DNA from: Vreelandella nigrificans
Lineage (GTDB): Bacteria > Pseudomonadota > Gammaproteobacteria > Pseudomonadales > Halomonadaceae
Direction of reading: 5' to 3'
Length of the DNA: 64,000 nucleotides
NCBI RefSeq assembly: GCF_002374315.1
Contig: NZ_NWUX01000011.1
Location: 1 to 64,000 of the forward strand
The notes below the pieces were generated by a model. The model searched no databases. It worked only from the letters and a program-made list of their open reading frames with translations, and was not told the DNA's origin. The stretch's first letter is position 1; every line of letters begins with the position of its first letter. The position numbers and the translations under genes are program-made. This document shows, in pieces, positions 1 through 8,277 of the stretch.

Positions 1-77
1 AGCGTTCAGTATATTTATTTCTCACCCGAGTGCCTCGAAGGTTGGAGTAAAGTGTCCAACTTTCGGGGGGCAGTTCA
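1..77. mobile_element. Possible outer end of an IS3-type insertion sequence, cut by the window edge
   Basis: Read leftwards on the minus strand from about position 77, the sequence starts TGAACTGCCCCCCGAAAG and continues into GTTGGACAC. This resembles the terminal inverted repeats of some IS3-family elements. It abuts a repeat unit that is missing its other half, as expected if the element inserted into or deleted part of that unit. Frame 1 is open from position 1 to a stop at 142 and could be the tail of a transposase reading out through the end. No transposase domain lies inside the window, so the family call rests on the terminus alone. Confidence 0.4.
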
Positions 78-78
78 C

Positions 79-609
79 GCCCGCGGGTGCCTCATATCGT
101 TCGTCCCTCACGAGATTCGTTACCCGCGCTACAGTATGCAATAAGTTGAATCTGAAGGTGTTGTAGCGCGAGTAAGCCTACGGCGCACCCGCGGGGCAGC
201 GCGCAGCGGTGCCGGGGTTGGTGAATAACCTTGGTGCTCCCAATCAGCGGTAGGTGCCGCCGCCCGCGGGTGCCTCATATCGTTCGTCCCTCACGAGATT
301 CGTTACCCGCGCTACAGTATGCAATAAGTTGAATCTGAAGGTGTTGTAGCGCGAGTAAGCCTACGGCGCACCCGCGGGGCAGCGCGCAGCGGTGCCGGGG
401 TTGGTGAATAACCTTGGTGCTCCCAATCAGCGGTAGGTGCCGCCGCCCGCGGGTGCCTCATATCGTTCGTCCCTCACGAGATTCGTTACCCGCGCTACAG
501 TATGCAATAAGTTGAATCTGAAGGTTTTGTAGCGTGGGTAAGCCTACGGCGCACCCGCGGGGCTTTGTGCAACAGTGGGTGCCCCATAATTTCGTTACGC
601 CACGCTACA
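79..609 (-). repeat. REP/BIME repeat cluster, left locus
   Basis: The cluster holds one half unit (about 79-133), two complete units (162-316 and 345-499) and one shrunken unit (527-609). All read in the minus direction. Each complete unit runs between TGTAGCGCGGGTAA-type ends in inverted orientation and has an inner CACCCGCG/CGCGGGTG pair. The stretch from about 80 to 262 is repeated without visible difference at 263-445, a 183-bp tandem duplication. The shrunken unit keeps both outer ends but has lost the centre. Its right end overlaps the stop codon of the neighbouring metallo-hydrolase gene. Confidence 0.9.
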
Positions 610-2011
610 TGATTATGTTTATCTGTTTGCTTTTGCGCTGGTACATTGCTTCCAGTTCCTGCTTAAGTGCGGTTTTGGCGGTGTTTTCACCGTGTACCAG
701 ACGGATAGTGTGCGGCCAGCGACGCATACGTTTTACGAAATTGAGCAGGTTTTTTTGATCGGCGTGGGCAGAGTAGCCGTTAATAGTGGTAATGCCTGCT
801 TTAATGTCGATACGTTGGCCATCTATTTCTACCCAGCCGCCCTGCGGGCCGTATTGCTGAATAGCCCGCCCTGGGGTACCTGCACCTTGGTAGCCTACAA
901 ACAATACTTGGTGGCGCTCATCGCTTAGCATGGCTTTTAGGTAATTCATAATGCGCCCGCCTGCGCACATACCGCTGGCGGCAATAACAACCGCCGGGCG
1001 ACCAGTTTTCGCTAAGTACTGTACGGTTTGTTCGTGAGCTTCGTGGCTTTCTACTGTGTAGAGGTTTTCGAAATTGAGCGGATGACGGCCACTACGTAGG
1101 CGCCGCTGGGCTTCCTTGTCCCAAAAGGGTTTTAGTTGACGGTAAACATGGGTAAAACGGGCGGCAAGGGGCGAGTCGACAATTATTTCCAGGTCTTGCC
1201 ACTGCCCTTTCTTGGCCTTGCGTTTGGCGTCAAACACAATGCCCTCTAATTCGTAGAGTAGCTCTTGGGTGCGGCCTATGCTGAAGGCAGGTACCATCAC
1301 TGTGCCGCCGTTAATAAGCGCTTGCTCTATGGCATTTTTCAGCGTGGCGCAGCGTTGGCGTCGGTCTGGGTGTTGGCGGTCGCCGTAGGTGCTTTCCAGT
1401 ACTAACTGCTCACAGCCGTAGGGCGACTGCGGTGCAGGTAGTAGCGGCGCATAGGGGGCACCTAGGTCTCCACTGAATATCACCCGCTCTTTTTCACCAC
1501 CAGCATACTGGTGGGCAACTTCTACGTAGCAGGACCCGAGAATGTGGCCTGCACGTTTGAGTTTGATACGGGTGGTGATTTCGCCCTTCACGCCCTTTTC
1601 AGCCACGTTATGCCATTTGCCGTAAGGAACGCTGACGATTTGGGATTCCAGCTGAGCTTGAAAGCGCTGGATTAGCTGCGCATTACGAGTGAAACCGATT
1701 TTTAGAGCGTCTTCAATGACTAGTGGCAGCAGCTTGGCCGAGGGAATAGAACAGATGATTGGTCCGGTAAAACCTGCGGCCAACAGGTAAGGCAATCTTC
1801 CTACATGGTCGATATGTACGTGAGTGATGATCAGTGCCTTAACGGTGCTGATATCGAACTCAATTTGTAATTGCTCGAAGCTATCTTCTGTGGCGTCTTC
1901 ACCCTGGAAGAGACCACAATCCACCAGCAGTGAGTGTTCGCTGTCGAGTATGAGCTGGTGGCAACTACCCGTTACCCCGGTTGTGCCACCGTGGTGGATA
2001 ATATCTAGCAT
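605..2011 (-). CDS. Beta-CASP metallo-beta-lactamase-fold RNA hydrolase
   Basis: A 468-residue protein of the MBL-fold, beta-CASP nuclease group (CPSF-73/Ysh1-like). Such enzymes cut RNA in the cytoplasm with two zinc ions. Visible motifs in order: HVHIDH at 64-69, a GHILGS segment with H156, FSGD near 179-182, ESTYGDR near 206-212, VPAFSIGRTQE near 240-250, SGMCAGGR near 346-353, YSAHAD at 413-418 and LVHGE near 438-442. These cover the lactamase and beta-CASP metal ligands, so the enzyme looks intact. The length is normal for the family. The final Met and stop codons (ATG TAG) overlap the end of a REP-like unit, so the last residues may be repeat-derived. It is a single gene between two repeat clusters; its RNA target is unknown. 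Confidence 0.88.
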   Translation of the reverse strand: MLDIIHHGGTTGVTGSCHQLILDSEHSLLVDCGLFQGEDATEDSFEQLQIEFDISTVKALIITHVHIDHVGRLPYLLAAGFTGPIICSIPSAKLLPLVIEDALKIGFTRNAQLIQRFQAQLESQIVSVPYGKWHNVAEKGVKGEITTRIKLKRAGHILGSCYVEVAHQYAGGEKERVIFSGDLGAPYAPLLPAPQSPYGCEQLVLESTYGDRQHPDRRQRCATLKNAIEQALINGGTVMVPAFSIGRTQELLYELEGIVFDAKRKAKKGQWQDLEIIVDSPLAARFTHVYRQLKPFWDKEAQRRLRSGRHPLNFENLYTVESHEAHEQTVQYLAKTGRPAVVIAASGMCAGGRIMNYLKAMLSDERHQVLFVGYQGAGTPGRAIQQYGPQGGWVEIDGQRIDIKAGITTINGYSAHADQKNLLNFVKRMRRWPHTIRLVHGENTAKTALKQELEAMYQRKSKQINIIM

Positions 2012-2092
2012 CGAAAATTCCTTTTTCGGTGGCGTTAGTTGGCGGCTTCACTGCCGCCACAAATGGTGTAATAAGGTTGAGCTTAAAGGTTT

Positions 2093-2495
2093 TGTAGCGC
2101 GGGTAAGCCTATGGCGCACCCGAGAGAGCCTTGCCAGGGTTGGTAAATAGCCTTGGTGCGTCCAATCAGGCAGTAGGTGCCTTCGCCCGCGGGTGCCTCA
2201 TATCGCTCGTCCCTCACGAGATTCGTTACCCGCGCTACAGTATGCAATAGTTAGAATCTAAAGGTTTTGTAGCGCGGGTAAGCCTATGGCGCACCCGCGA
2301 GAGCATTGCCAGGGTTGATAAATAACCTTGGTGCGCCCAGTCAGGCGGTAGGTGCCGTCGCCCGCGGGTGCCTCATATCGTTCGTCCCTCACGAGATTCG
2401 TTACCCGCGCTGCAGTAATGCAATAGTTTGAATCTAGAGTGCTTGTAGCGCGGGTAAGCCTATGGCGCACCCGCGGGCGTAGCAGTACCGGGGCT
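2093..2495 (-). repeat. REP/BIME repeat cluster between kpsE-like and metallo-hydrolase genes
   Basis: Two complete units (2093-2239 and 2268-2414) and one half unit (2443 to about 2495), all in the same orientation as the left cluster. The half unit keeps the shorter GTAG hairpin and stops about 15 bases before the stop codon of the kpsE-like gene. The second unit has a substitution in its end (GCTGCA instead of GCTACA). The complete units are about 147 bp, slightly shorter than at the left edge. The whole gap between 2012 and 2510 is filled by these repeats apart from about 80 bases next to the metallo-hydrolase start, which must hold its promoter. Confidence 0.9.
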
Positions 2496-2510
2496 ATCAC
2501 CTTCTCCCTA

Positions 2511-3608
2511 TCAATCCCTGTGGTCCTTCACGATCATGATGATCATGCTGAGGATAAAGGCCAGGAAGATGGTGATGATAGCGAATACACTGCTGTTATA
2601 AAGGCGGTTAGGCTCTGTCGGGTACTCGGGGAAAAGCGGGCTTTGCAGTACGCTAACCTGCTTGAGCTGCCGCGCAGATTCTAAGCGTGTGTTTTCCAGC
2701 GCGGCAAGTGCGCTTGAATAGGTTTCCTGAGCAAACTGGGCCTGTAGCTCTAAGGTTTCATACTCTGCGGAAACGCGGTTGAGCGAGTTGCCCGCAGCTT
2801 GCGCTAGCCGGTCACGCTGCTCAATGATTTGGTCACGGAGCGCTTCGATATTACGCTCTACTTGGCGCATCTCTGCAGATTGTGCGCTTTGGAAACTCGA
2901 TAATGCGTTGCGCTGTGCCTGTAGGCGCGCTAAATCGCCTTCCAAGGTGGCAACCACCTGGTTAATGCTTTCAACTGTTGAGGTTGGCGATACTAGGCCG
3001 TACTCATTTTGGAAATCGAGCAACTGGGTGCGAGTTTCATTAAAGCGCTCTTCTAAACGTACCATCTGCTGCTCGAGAAAACGCACTTGCTCGTCTGCTA
3101 GCCGATGCCCCATCTCATTCATGTGGTTTTCGCCAGCTTCCAGCAGCAGCGTTGCCATGTCGTGGGCAAACTCTGGCGTGTAGCCCTGCACTTGAATATT
3201 GAGTACACCGGCATACTCATCCAGGTCTACCTTTACGCGGCGCAGATAGTATTTGTGCAGATCTTCAATGGGTGCATCAGCATCGCGAAGCTTGGCAAAG
3301 AAATCGCCGTGCTCACTGTAGTGCTGGCGAATACCTAGCTGCTTATCAAGTAACCGCAGCATATCGACTGAGAGCAAATGTTCACGCAGTAGTAGAAGAT
3401 CAGCTGAGCTACCGCCACCGCCTCCCATTAACGAGGCAAAACTAAATTCTGGTGTAGCTACTTGAGGGCTTTCCAACACCACTGTGGCACGAGAAACGTA
3501 ACGCTCTTCTGCCCAAACAGACCAGTAAAAAGAGACGACCAGAATAGCGGCAATGGCAATAGCCCAGTGCGGCGACGTTTTAACAAAACGACCTAATGAA
3601 GCTTGCAT
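2511..3608 (-). CDS. kpsE: Capsule export inner-membrane protein, KpsE/Wzz-like polysaccharide co-polymerase
   Basis: A 365-residue protein with a membrane segment near residues 16-33 and a second near 338-358. The long periplasmic part between them is mostly predicted coiled coil (about 170-310, rich in Glu, Gln, Arg and Leu). This is the polysaccharide co-polymerase plan. A Pro-rich run (FPEYPTEPNRLYNS) precedes the second membrane helix, as in KpsE/Wzz proteins. In ABC-type capsule export, KpsE links the inner-membrane transporter to the outer-membrane KpsD channel. It follows the kpsM-like gene by 3 bases, so the two are co-transcribed. A repeat cluster lies directly downstream. A Wzz-type chain-length role is the main alternative. 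Confidence 0.85.
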   Translation of the reverse strand: MQASLGRFVKTSPHWAIAIAAILVVSFYWSVWAEERYVSRATVVLESPQVATPEFSFASLMGGGGGSSADLLLLREHLLSVDMLRLLDKQLGIRQHYSEHGDFFAKLRDADAPIEDLHKYYLRRVKVDLDEYAGVLNIQVQGYTPEFAHDMATLLLEAGENHMNEMGHRLADEQVRFLEQQMVRLEERFNETRTQLLDFQNEYGLVSPTSTVESINQVVATLEGDLARLQAQRNALSSFQSAQSAEMRQVERNIEALRDQIIEQRDRLAQAAGNSLNRVSAEYETLELQAQFAQETYSSALAALENTRLESARQLKQVSVLQSPLFPEYPTEPNRLYNSSVFAIITIFLAFILSMIIMIVKDHRD

Positions 3609-3611
3609 GAA

Positions 3612-4421
3612 TTATTTCGCCTTTAACCGATCAACAAAGCGCAGGTGCATCAGCAGCCCTACTGAAATTAGTGTGAGAGTGAATAACCAGAAATAGAGCA
3701 TGCTGGTGCCGTGAACGACCTGATAGGTTTCAAAAAAACCTAGCCGAAGTGTTTCCAACCCATGGGGAATGGGGTTGAGCATCAGGTATTCAAGCAGCCA
3801 ATGAGGCAACCTATTTAACGGAACAATTACCCCAGATAAAATCATCAGGGGCAAAGATAACATACGGATTACCTTACCAACCTCTGGCACTAGTGTTGCC
3901 GCTACAGAGGTCACCAGCCCCAGGCCTAGCCCGAGGCACCATAAAGATAACCACGCGGCCATTACACGTACGGCGTTATCTGGGTACATATCTAACCCCA
4001 GCATCAGCCCGCCACCAATAAAGATCAGGAAAACCAGGCTGCGCAACGCACCCTCTAGAAAGTTGCGCACCAGCACTGGGTCCACAGGCTGTACTTGGCG
4101 ATAGGCGAAAAGCGCACTGTTGCCTTCAATAGCCCCCATACCACGCAGCATTCCCTCACGAACCAGCATAAACCCCATCAAGCCGGCAATAAGCCAGGGG
4201 ATAAATTCAGCATTCACGACTAACCTGCCGCCGCGAATAAAGCTGCGTATGGAAACCATAATGCCCACAAAGGCGACAGGTTCGAAAATCATCCAGAACC
4301 AGCCCATACGGTCAGCCATGGTGCGCGAAAGCGCTTCCCGCATGAACATGGCGTACCATACGCTACGCGTTACCTGCCAAGGCGTGCGGGCGCCTTTTGG
4401 CGCCCCTTTTACATTAGCCAT
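3612..4421 (-). CDS. kpsM: ABC-2 type polysaccharide export permease, KpsM-like
   Basis: A 269-residue protein with about six hydrophobic segments and the sequence character of ABC-2 polysaccharide permeases. A conserved NPIPHGLE-type segment near residue 216 precedes the last helix. KpsM forms the membrane channel that moves lipid-linked capsule chains to the periplasm, powered by the ATPase KpsT. No Walker-box protein lies in this cluster, so the ATPase must be encoded elsewhere or be missing. The gene sits 72 bases after the kpsD-like gene and 3 bases before the kpsE-like gene. Confidence 0.85.
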   Translation of the reverse strand: MANVKGAPKGARTPWQVTRSVWYAMFMREALSRTMADRMGWFWMIFEPVAFVGIMVSIRSFIRGGRLVVNAEFIPWLIAGLMGFMLVREGMLRGMGAIEGNSALFAYRQVQPVDPVLVRNFLEGALRSLVFLIFIGGGLMLGLDMYPDNAVRVMAAWLSLWCLGLGLGLVTSVAATLVPEVGKVIRMLSLPLMILSGVIVPLNRLPHWLLEYLMLNPIPHGLETLRLGFFETYQVVHGTSMLYFWLFTLTLISVGLLMHLRFVDRLKAK

Positions 4422-4493
4422 AGCACTACTTTTAAATTGATGAAGAGTGGATGCATGGAGGTGTCAGGTAGAGGGGCATTCACCCCTCATCTG

Positions 4494-6290
4494 TTACAAA
4501 TCCAATGCGACTCGGGTGGTAACGGCAATGTGGAACAGAAGCTGGGCAAGTGTGGATGCTAACTGTAGGTTGTGAGTTGGTGCTCTGGGCATGATGAGGA
4601 TCTCATCCCCTGGGCGCAGCGGCGAGTTGCGAGCATGCTCAACAGCACCGTTTTGGCGAACCAGCAGGATGTGGTCTTTATCCGCACGCTCGGTAAAGCC
4701 ACCGGCACTTTCTACATAATCGATCACGCTCATCCCTGGGCGATAAACGGCCGCTTGGGGAACGAGAATTTCGCCGCTAATGAGTATGGAGTCGCTAATT
4801 TCAGGAATGGTGATGATATCGCCATCCTGCAAGCGAATATCAGAAATACCATCGCTTGAAGCAACAACTAGTCGGCCGCTTGGCTCTAGCTCACGGGCAC
4901 GTTCGATAAAGCGCTCAATCAGCTCAGCTTCTTGAAGGCGGATTTGCGCTTCTTGATCAGTACGCGATGAGGCACCCAGGTAGGTAGTCTCCAAGCGGCG
5001 CAGGCTATCTTGAAGTGACTGCGCTTGCTGCTGGCGAACACTTTCACGCTGGAGGGAGATGCTTTCAACGGCGGTCATGTTTTCTGGCACAGCGATGGCG
5101 TCCAGCAATTCACTTAACCGTGCGTCGCGAGGTAGTGCAAAACGTGATGGGCCGTAGTAGCTGCCTTCCAGTTCAACCACGATGGTTTCGCTGCGCTGGT
5201 CAGCGCTGAACAGTACTTCATCACCACTGCGAATGGTTTGGCCATAAAACATATCGATGGGGAAGTATTGTGCGATGGGGCCATCTGCACGATCGCCGCG
5301 TAGCAGCACGTGGGATACGCCACTCCGTAGACGGGCCAGAGCCACTATTTCAGCACCACTCAGCCGGCTGCCTACTAGCTCGTAACGGTGCTCCCGATGC
5401 ACATCACCACCAACCGCAATTGCCGGGCCACGCTCTTCCACAACGATAGTGTCGCCGTCTTGGAACTGTGGACGAGCGATAGTGCCGTTAATCAGGAAGT
5501 CATAAAGATCAACGGTGGCTACAGTGCTGTCGTTGCGCACTACCCGTATTTGGCGATAACTACCTAGGTCTTGGTCGATGCCACCAGCTTGATCAAGAAA
5601 GTAAAGTAGTGAGTCGTTGGGCGTACCAGCATAGCGGCCTGGGTTTTCAACATAGCCCGTTACAAATACAGCAACTGGTTGAACGCCCTGGAGGTTGGTG
5701 TAGACCTCTACGTTATCAGGGTATACCGAGGTAATCGCTCGGCGGACGCTATTATCAACTTGCTGGCTATTTTGCCCTTGTACGTTCAACGGGCCAGAGC
5801 CAGGAATAAAAATATTACCTTGGGCATCTACCGGTAGTACTCGGTCGAACTCAAATGCCCCCCAGGCGCGTACGGTGACCTGATCGCCGGGCTTAACTCG
5901 GTAGTCTGCATTTAGGCCATCACCCATGGCGCCGCGGAAGCCACCGGTGAATAAGTTAGCCCCAAACGGTGGTAGCTCATCAAGACTTTGCGTCGGCAAG
6001 GAGACAGGTCCGTAAGTGCCACTACGCCAGTCGGCACGGGGAGTGTCATCTACTTCCTCTTGCTGCTGGCCGCTCTGCCCACTTCTTCCGCTCTGCTCAG
6101 GCAAAACAGTGTTAGCAAGGCTAAGTGACTGTGCTGAGGCAGCCCCCGCCACAAGTGTACCTAGCATTAACGTGACGGTAAGTACGCTATATTTTAACGA
6201 CGCTTTTAGAGAAGCCGCTAAAGAAGCTTTTACAGGAACATCTACAGGAGCTTCTACAGGAACCTGGGATATCGGCAGCATCATCTTCAT
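4494..6290 (-). CDS. Polysaccharide export outer-membrane protein, Wza/KpsD family
   Basis: A 598-residue secreted protein. The N-terminus is unusual: a Val/Pro and Ala/Ser/Leu/Lys repeat stretch (about 8-35) precedes a hydrophobic signal segment (about 36-54) ending AGAASAQS. A polysaccharide export domain begins at YRVKPGDQVTVRAWG (about 130-145), and several SLBB-type segments follow (for example VFVTGYVENPGRY, and ILISGEILVPQAAVYRPG near the C-terminus). The size is close to KpsD rather than Wza (about 380). A helical stretch lies around 415-475. No lipobox is present. The start codon overlaps the upstream lipoprotein stop as TAATG, implying translational coupling. Role: periplasmic and outer-membrane conduit for the exported polysaccharide. 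Confidence 0.87.
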   Translation of the reverse strand: MKMMLPISQVPVEAPVDVPVKASLAASLKASLKYSVLTVTLMLGTLVAGAASAQSLSLANTVLPEQSGRSGQSGQQQEEVDDTPRADWRSGTYGPVSLPTQSLDELPPFGANLFTGGFRGAMGDGLNADYRVKPGDQVTVRAWGAFEFDRVLPVDAQGNIFIPGSGPLNVQGQNSQQVDNSVRRAITSVYPDNVEVYTNLQGVQPVAVFVTGYVENPGRYAGTPNDSLLYFLDQAGGIDQDLGSYRQIRVVRNDSTVATVDLYDFLINGTIARPQFQDGDTIVVEERGPAIAVGGDVHREHRYELVGSRLSGAEIVALARLRSGVSHVLLRGDRADGPIAQYFPIDMFYGQTIRSGDEVLFSADQRSETIVVELEGSYYGPSRFALPRDARLSELLDAIAVPENMTAVESISLQRESVRQQQAQSLQDSLRRLETTYLGASSRTDQEAQIRLQEAELIERFIERARELEPSGRLVVASSDGISDIRLQDGDIITIPEISDSILISGEILVPQAAVYRPGMSVIDYVESAGGFTERADKDHILLVRQNGAVEHARNSPLRPGDEILIMPRAPTHNLQLASTLAQLLFHIAVTTRVALDL

Positions 6291-6697
6291 TAGGAGCGCC
6301 CCCTTACTACCTGAGTCACAAGACGCTGGTTTACCCAGCCGTTTGGCGTTTCACACACCAGCGCTGTACGCGTACTTCCTGTTGCTTCTATTACGCGTAG
6401 CTGCCGGCATTTTCGGCCACTAGCAGCCAGGTAGGCAGATTCAGCGACAATTTCGACATTATCGCCCCATGGGCTGCGCGCCATGGTATGAACGCCGCTG
6501 GCAGGCGCCTGTGATAGAAAGCGGTTGAGTGATTCGTCTCCCAGCAGCGTTGCAGCATCGTTAGTGAGCACGTACTGGGCAGTTTGTTGTGAGCTACCAG
6601 AGGGGTAGTTGGTGGCGCAGCCGCTAACTACGGCAACGCTTAACGCTGCCAACAGCATGCGAGCTGACCGCGATACGTAAGTAGGGGTATCTAACAT
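6290..6697 (-). CDS. Small lipoprotein of the polysaccharide export operon
   Basis: About 135 residues. A hydrophobic leader ends in a lipobox (VVSGC), so the mature protein is likely a lipid-anchored envelope protein. The rest has no enzyme motif. Two conserved-looking segments are AASGRKCRQLRV and ALVCETPNGWVNQRL, a Cys pair with Gly and Trp that recalls small surface-protein families of the RT0821 or DVU3141 kind. I chose the ATG at 6697 because GGA lies about 8 bases upstream of it. An in-frame ATG at 6709 lacks a ribosome site. It is the first gene of the export operon, coupled to the kpsD-like gene. It may assist the outer-membrane channel; this is inferred from position. Confidence 0.7.
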   Translation of the reverse strand: MLDTPTYVSRSARMLLAALSVAVVSGCATNYPSGSSQQTAQYVLTNDAATLLGDESLNRFLSQAPASGVHTMARSPWGDNVEIVAESAYLAASGRKCRQLRVIEATGSTRTALVCETPNGWVNQRLVTQVVRGRS

Positions 6698-6902
6698 TAT
6701 GATTTCCATTAAAAAGGCACGCTACCGCCCAGGGATTATAACGGGCGCATTCCCTTGCCCTACGCTGTGCGGATGAAATTAGTTAACCTGTGCTATTAAA
6801 ATACACACGCCATTGTAAGGTATTCGCTTGTTTGGCTCTACATTGACAAGCCTTATACAACAAATTAATGCTCTTTGACTGCTAACGAATGGCTGAAACA
6901 AA

Positions 6903-6930
6903 CATGCCGATCTTTTGATCGGCATGTGCT
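6903..6930 (-). terminator. Rho-independent terminator after the polysaccharide synthesis block
   Basis: A perfect 10-base stem (CATGCCGATC paired with GATCGGCATG) has a 4-base loop. On the minus strand it is followed by TTTGTTT. It lies about 35 bases beyond the stop codon of the O-antigen ligase-like gene and separates the synthesis block from the export block. The export block therefore needs its own promoter in 6700-6900. Confidence 0.75.
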
Positions 6931-6963
6931 TAACAACTTAATCTTTTTCTCATTACTGGAAGG

Positions 6964-8238
6964 TTAAGTTCTTTCTGATATTTTGGACTGATTAACAATA
7001 ACTCCCCACAACACTACCAAAATAAAAGCGTACATCATCACCCCGCTATTATGGGTAAGAAACGCTTGGGAAAGGCCAAAGTCTATGTACGTAACAGGGA
7101 GTAAAACTCCCGCAGTTGCTACGCTTCTTGTTGCTAGGTTTTGCGCGTGCAGCTGGCGGGCAAAAAGGCGCATAGGAATAAAGTAAAGTGCTAATAAAGC
7201 ACATAAACCAATAATTCCTCGCTTAGCAAAGGCATCTACAAACTCATTATGAGCATGACCATATTGAGCGGCTTCAGTATGGATAACACCCTCTTCGCCA
7301 AGTTGCCACATGGCAGACTTATAGCCGCTAGAGCCCCAGCCGGTAATGGGCTTTTCCTGAATCAGTAGTGCTGCACCACGCCACATCTCAAACCGGGCAC
7401 CCACCGAAGTGCCACGATTTTCACCAGAAATGTATAACCCAATATCCTCCACTGCCTGATGGACTCGCCCTTGAACCCCTATTTGAGGCACAGCGTAAGC
7501 AATCAAGCCACCTAGTAGCACTATTCCCACAGCCAGCACTTTCAACTGGGTAGCCAAATGAGTACCGTAGGCACGGTAAAGCACCAATAACACAATGGGG
7601 AAGCCAACCCAGCCACCGCGACTGCCAGAGAAGAGTGAGCCAAGAATACCCGCCAACGCACCCAGCGAAAGCAAGCAGACCCAAGCCCGGCGATGAGGGT
7701 GCGCCACAGCCCACCCCAAGCCCGCCAGACATAGCACGCCCAGCAACATGCTTAGATTACCGAACTGAATAACGTGGGTATGTCCTTGGGCTCGATCAAT
7801 ACCGACAAACAGTTTTTGCCAAGCAGCCCAACTGCCAGCTAACAGTGCGCCTAACGCAAATCCGCTCCAGAGAAACTCAAGCCGCGGCGGAGCGCGCAAC
7901 ACCCATAGTAGCGCCGGTATCGCCAATAGGAAACGGCTGGGCTTGTCGAGCCCTCTGCTACCCTGGCCATCCCACCAGACTTCAGCAATCGCAATCAAGG
8001 CGTAGCAAAGCAGCGCAGCGACTACCCAACAGCTTTCTTTCGAAAGCGCAGACACCCTTCCGGTGACCAATGCCGCAAGCCCACCCAGCAATAACAGCAC
8101 GGCACCCACCGAGTAACCACTGGGCACTACCAGTGAAAGAGCACCTAGCAGAAATACCGCCACACTGGTATATAGCTGCGGTATATTGCCGTGATTTTCC
8201 TCACTATGAGGATCAGAAACCAATTTCAAAGCGCACAT
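6964..8238 (-). CDS. O-antigen ligase/polymerase-like membrane protein (Wzy_C family)
   Basis: A 424-residue protein with about ten to twelve hydrophobic helices. A large periplasmic loop (about residues 255-330) carries GRGSWGG-type and HAHNEF motifs (GSRGGWVGF near 205 and YGHAHNEFVDAFAKRG near 327-342). The His in HAHNE is typical of the O-antigen ligase/Wzy_C family. These proteins join or polymerise lipid-linked glycans on the periplasmic face. It is the last gene of the right-hand polysaccharide block, followed by a terminator. The first ATG has AAAGG directly against it, so a TTG three codons later may be the real start. Confidence 0.82.
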   Translation of the reverse strand: MCALKLVSDPHSEENHGNIPQLYTSVAVFLLGALSLVVPSGYSVGAVLLLLGGLAALVTGRVSALSKESCWVVAALLCYALIAIAEVWWDGQGSRGLDKPSRFLLAIPALLWVLRAPPRLEFLWSGFALGALLAGSWAAWQKLFVGIDRAQGHTHVIQFGNLSMLLGVLCLAGLGWAVAHPHRRAWVCLLSLGALAGILGSLFSGSRGGWVGFPIVLLVLYRAYGTHLATQLKVLAVGIVLLGGLIAYAVPQIGVQGRVHQAVEDIGLYISGENRGTSVGARFEMWRGAALLIQEKPITGWGSSGYKSAMWQLGEEGVIHTEAAQYGHAHNEFVDAFAKRGIIGLCALLALYFIPMRLFARQLHAQNLATRSVATAGVLLPVTYIDFGLSQAFLTHNSGVMMYAFILVVLWGVIVNQSKISERT

Positions 8239-8277
8239 CCTTTTAATGACGGGCTGGCACCCAGCGAGGAAGCGATA

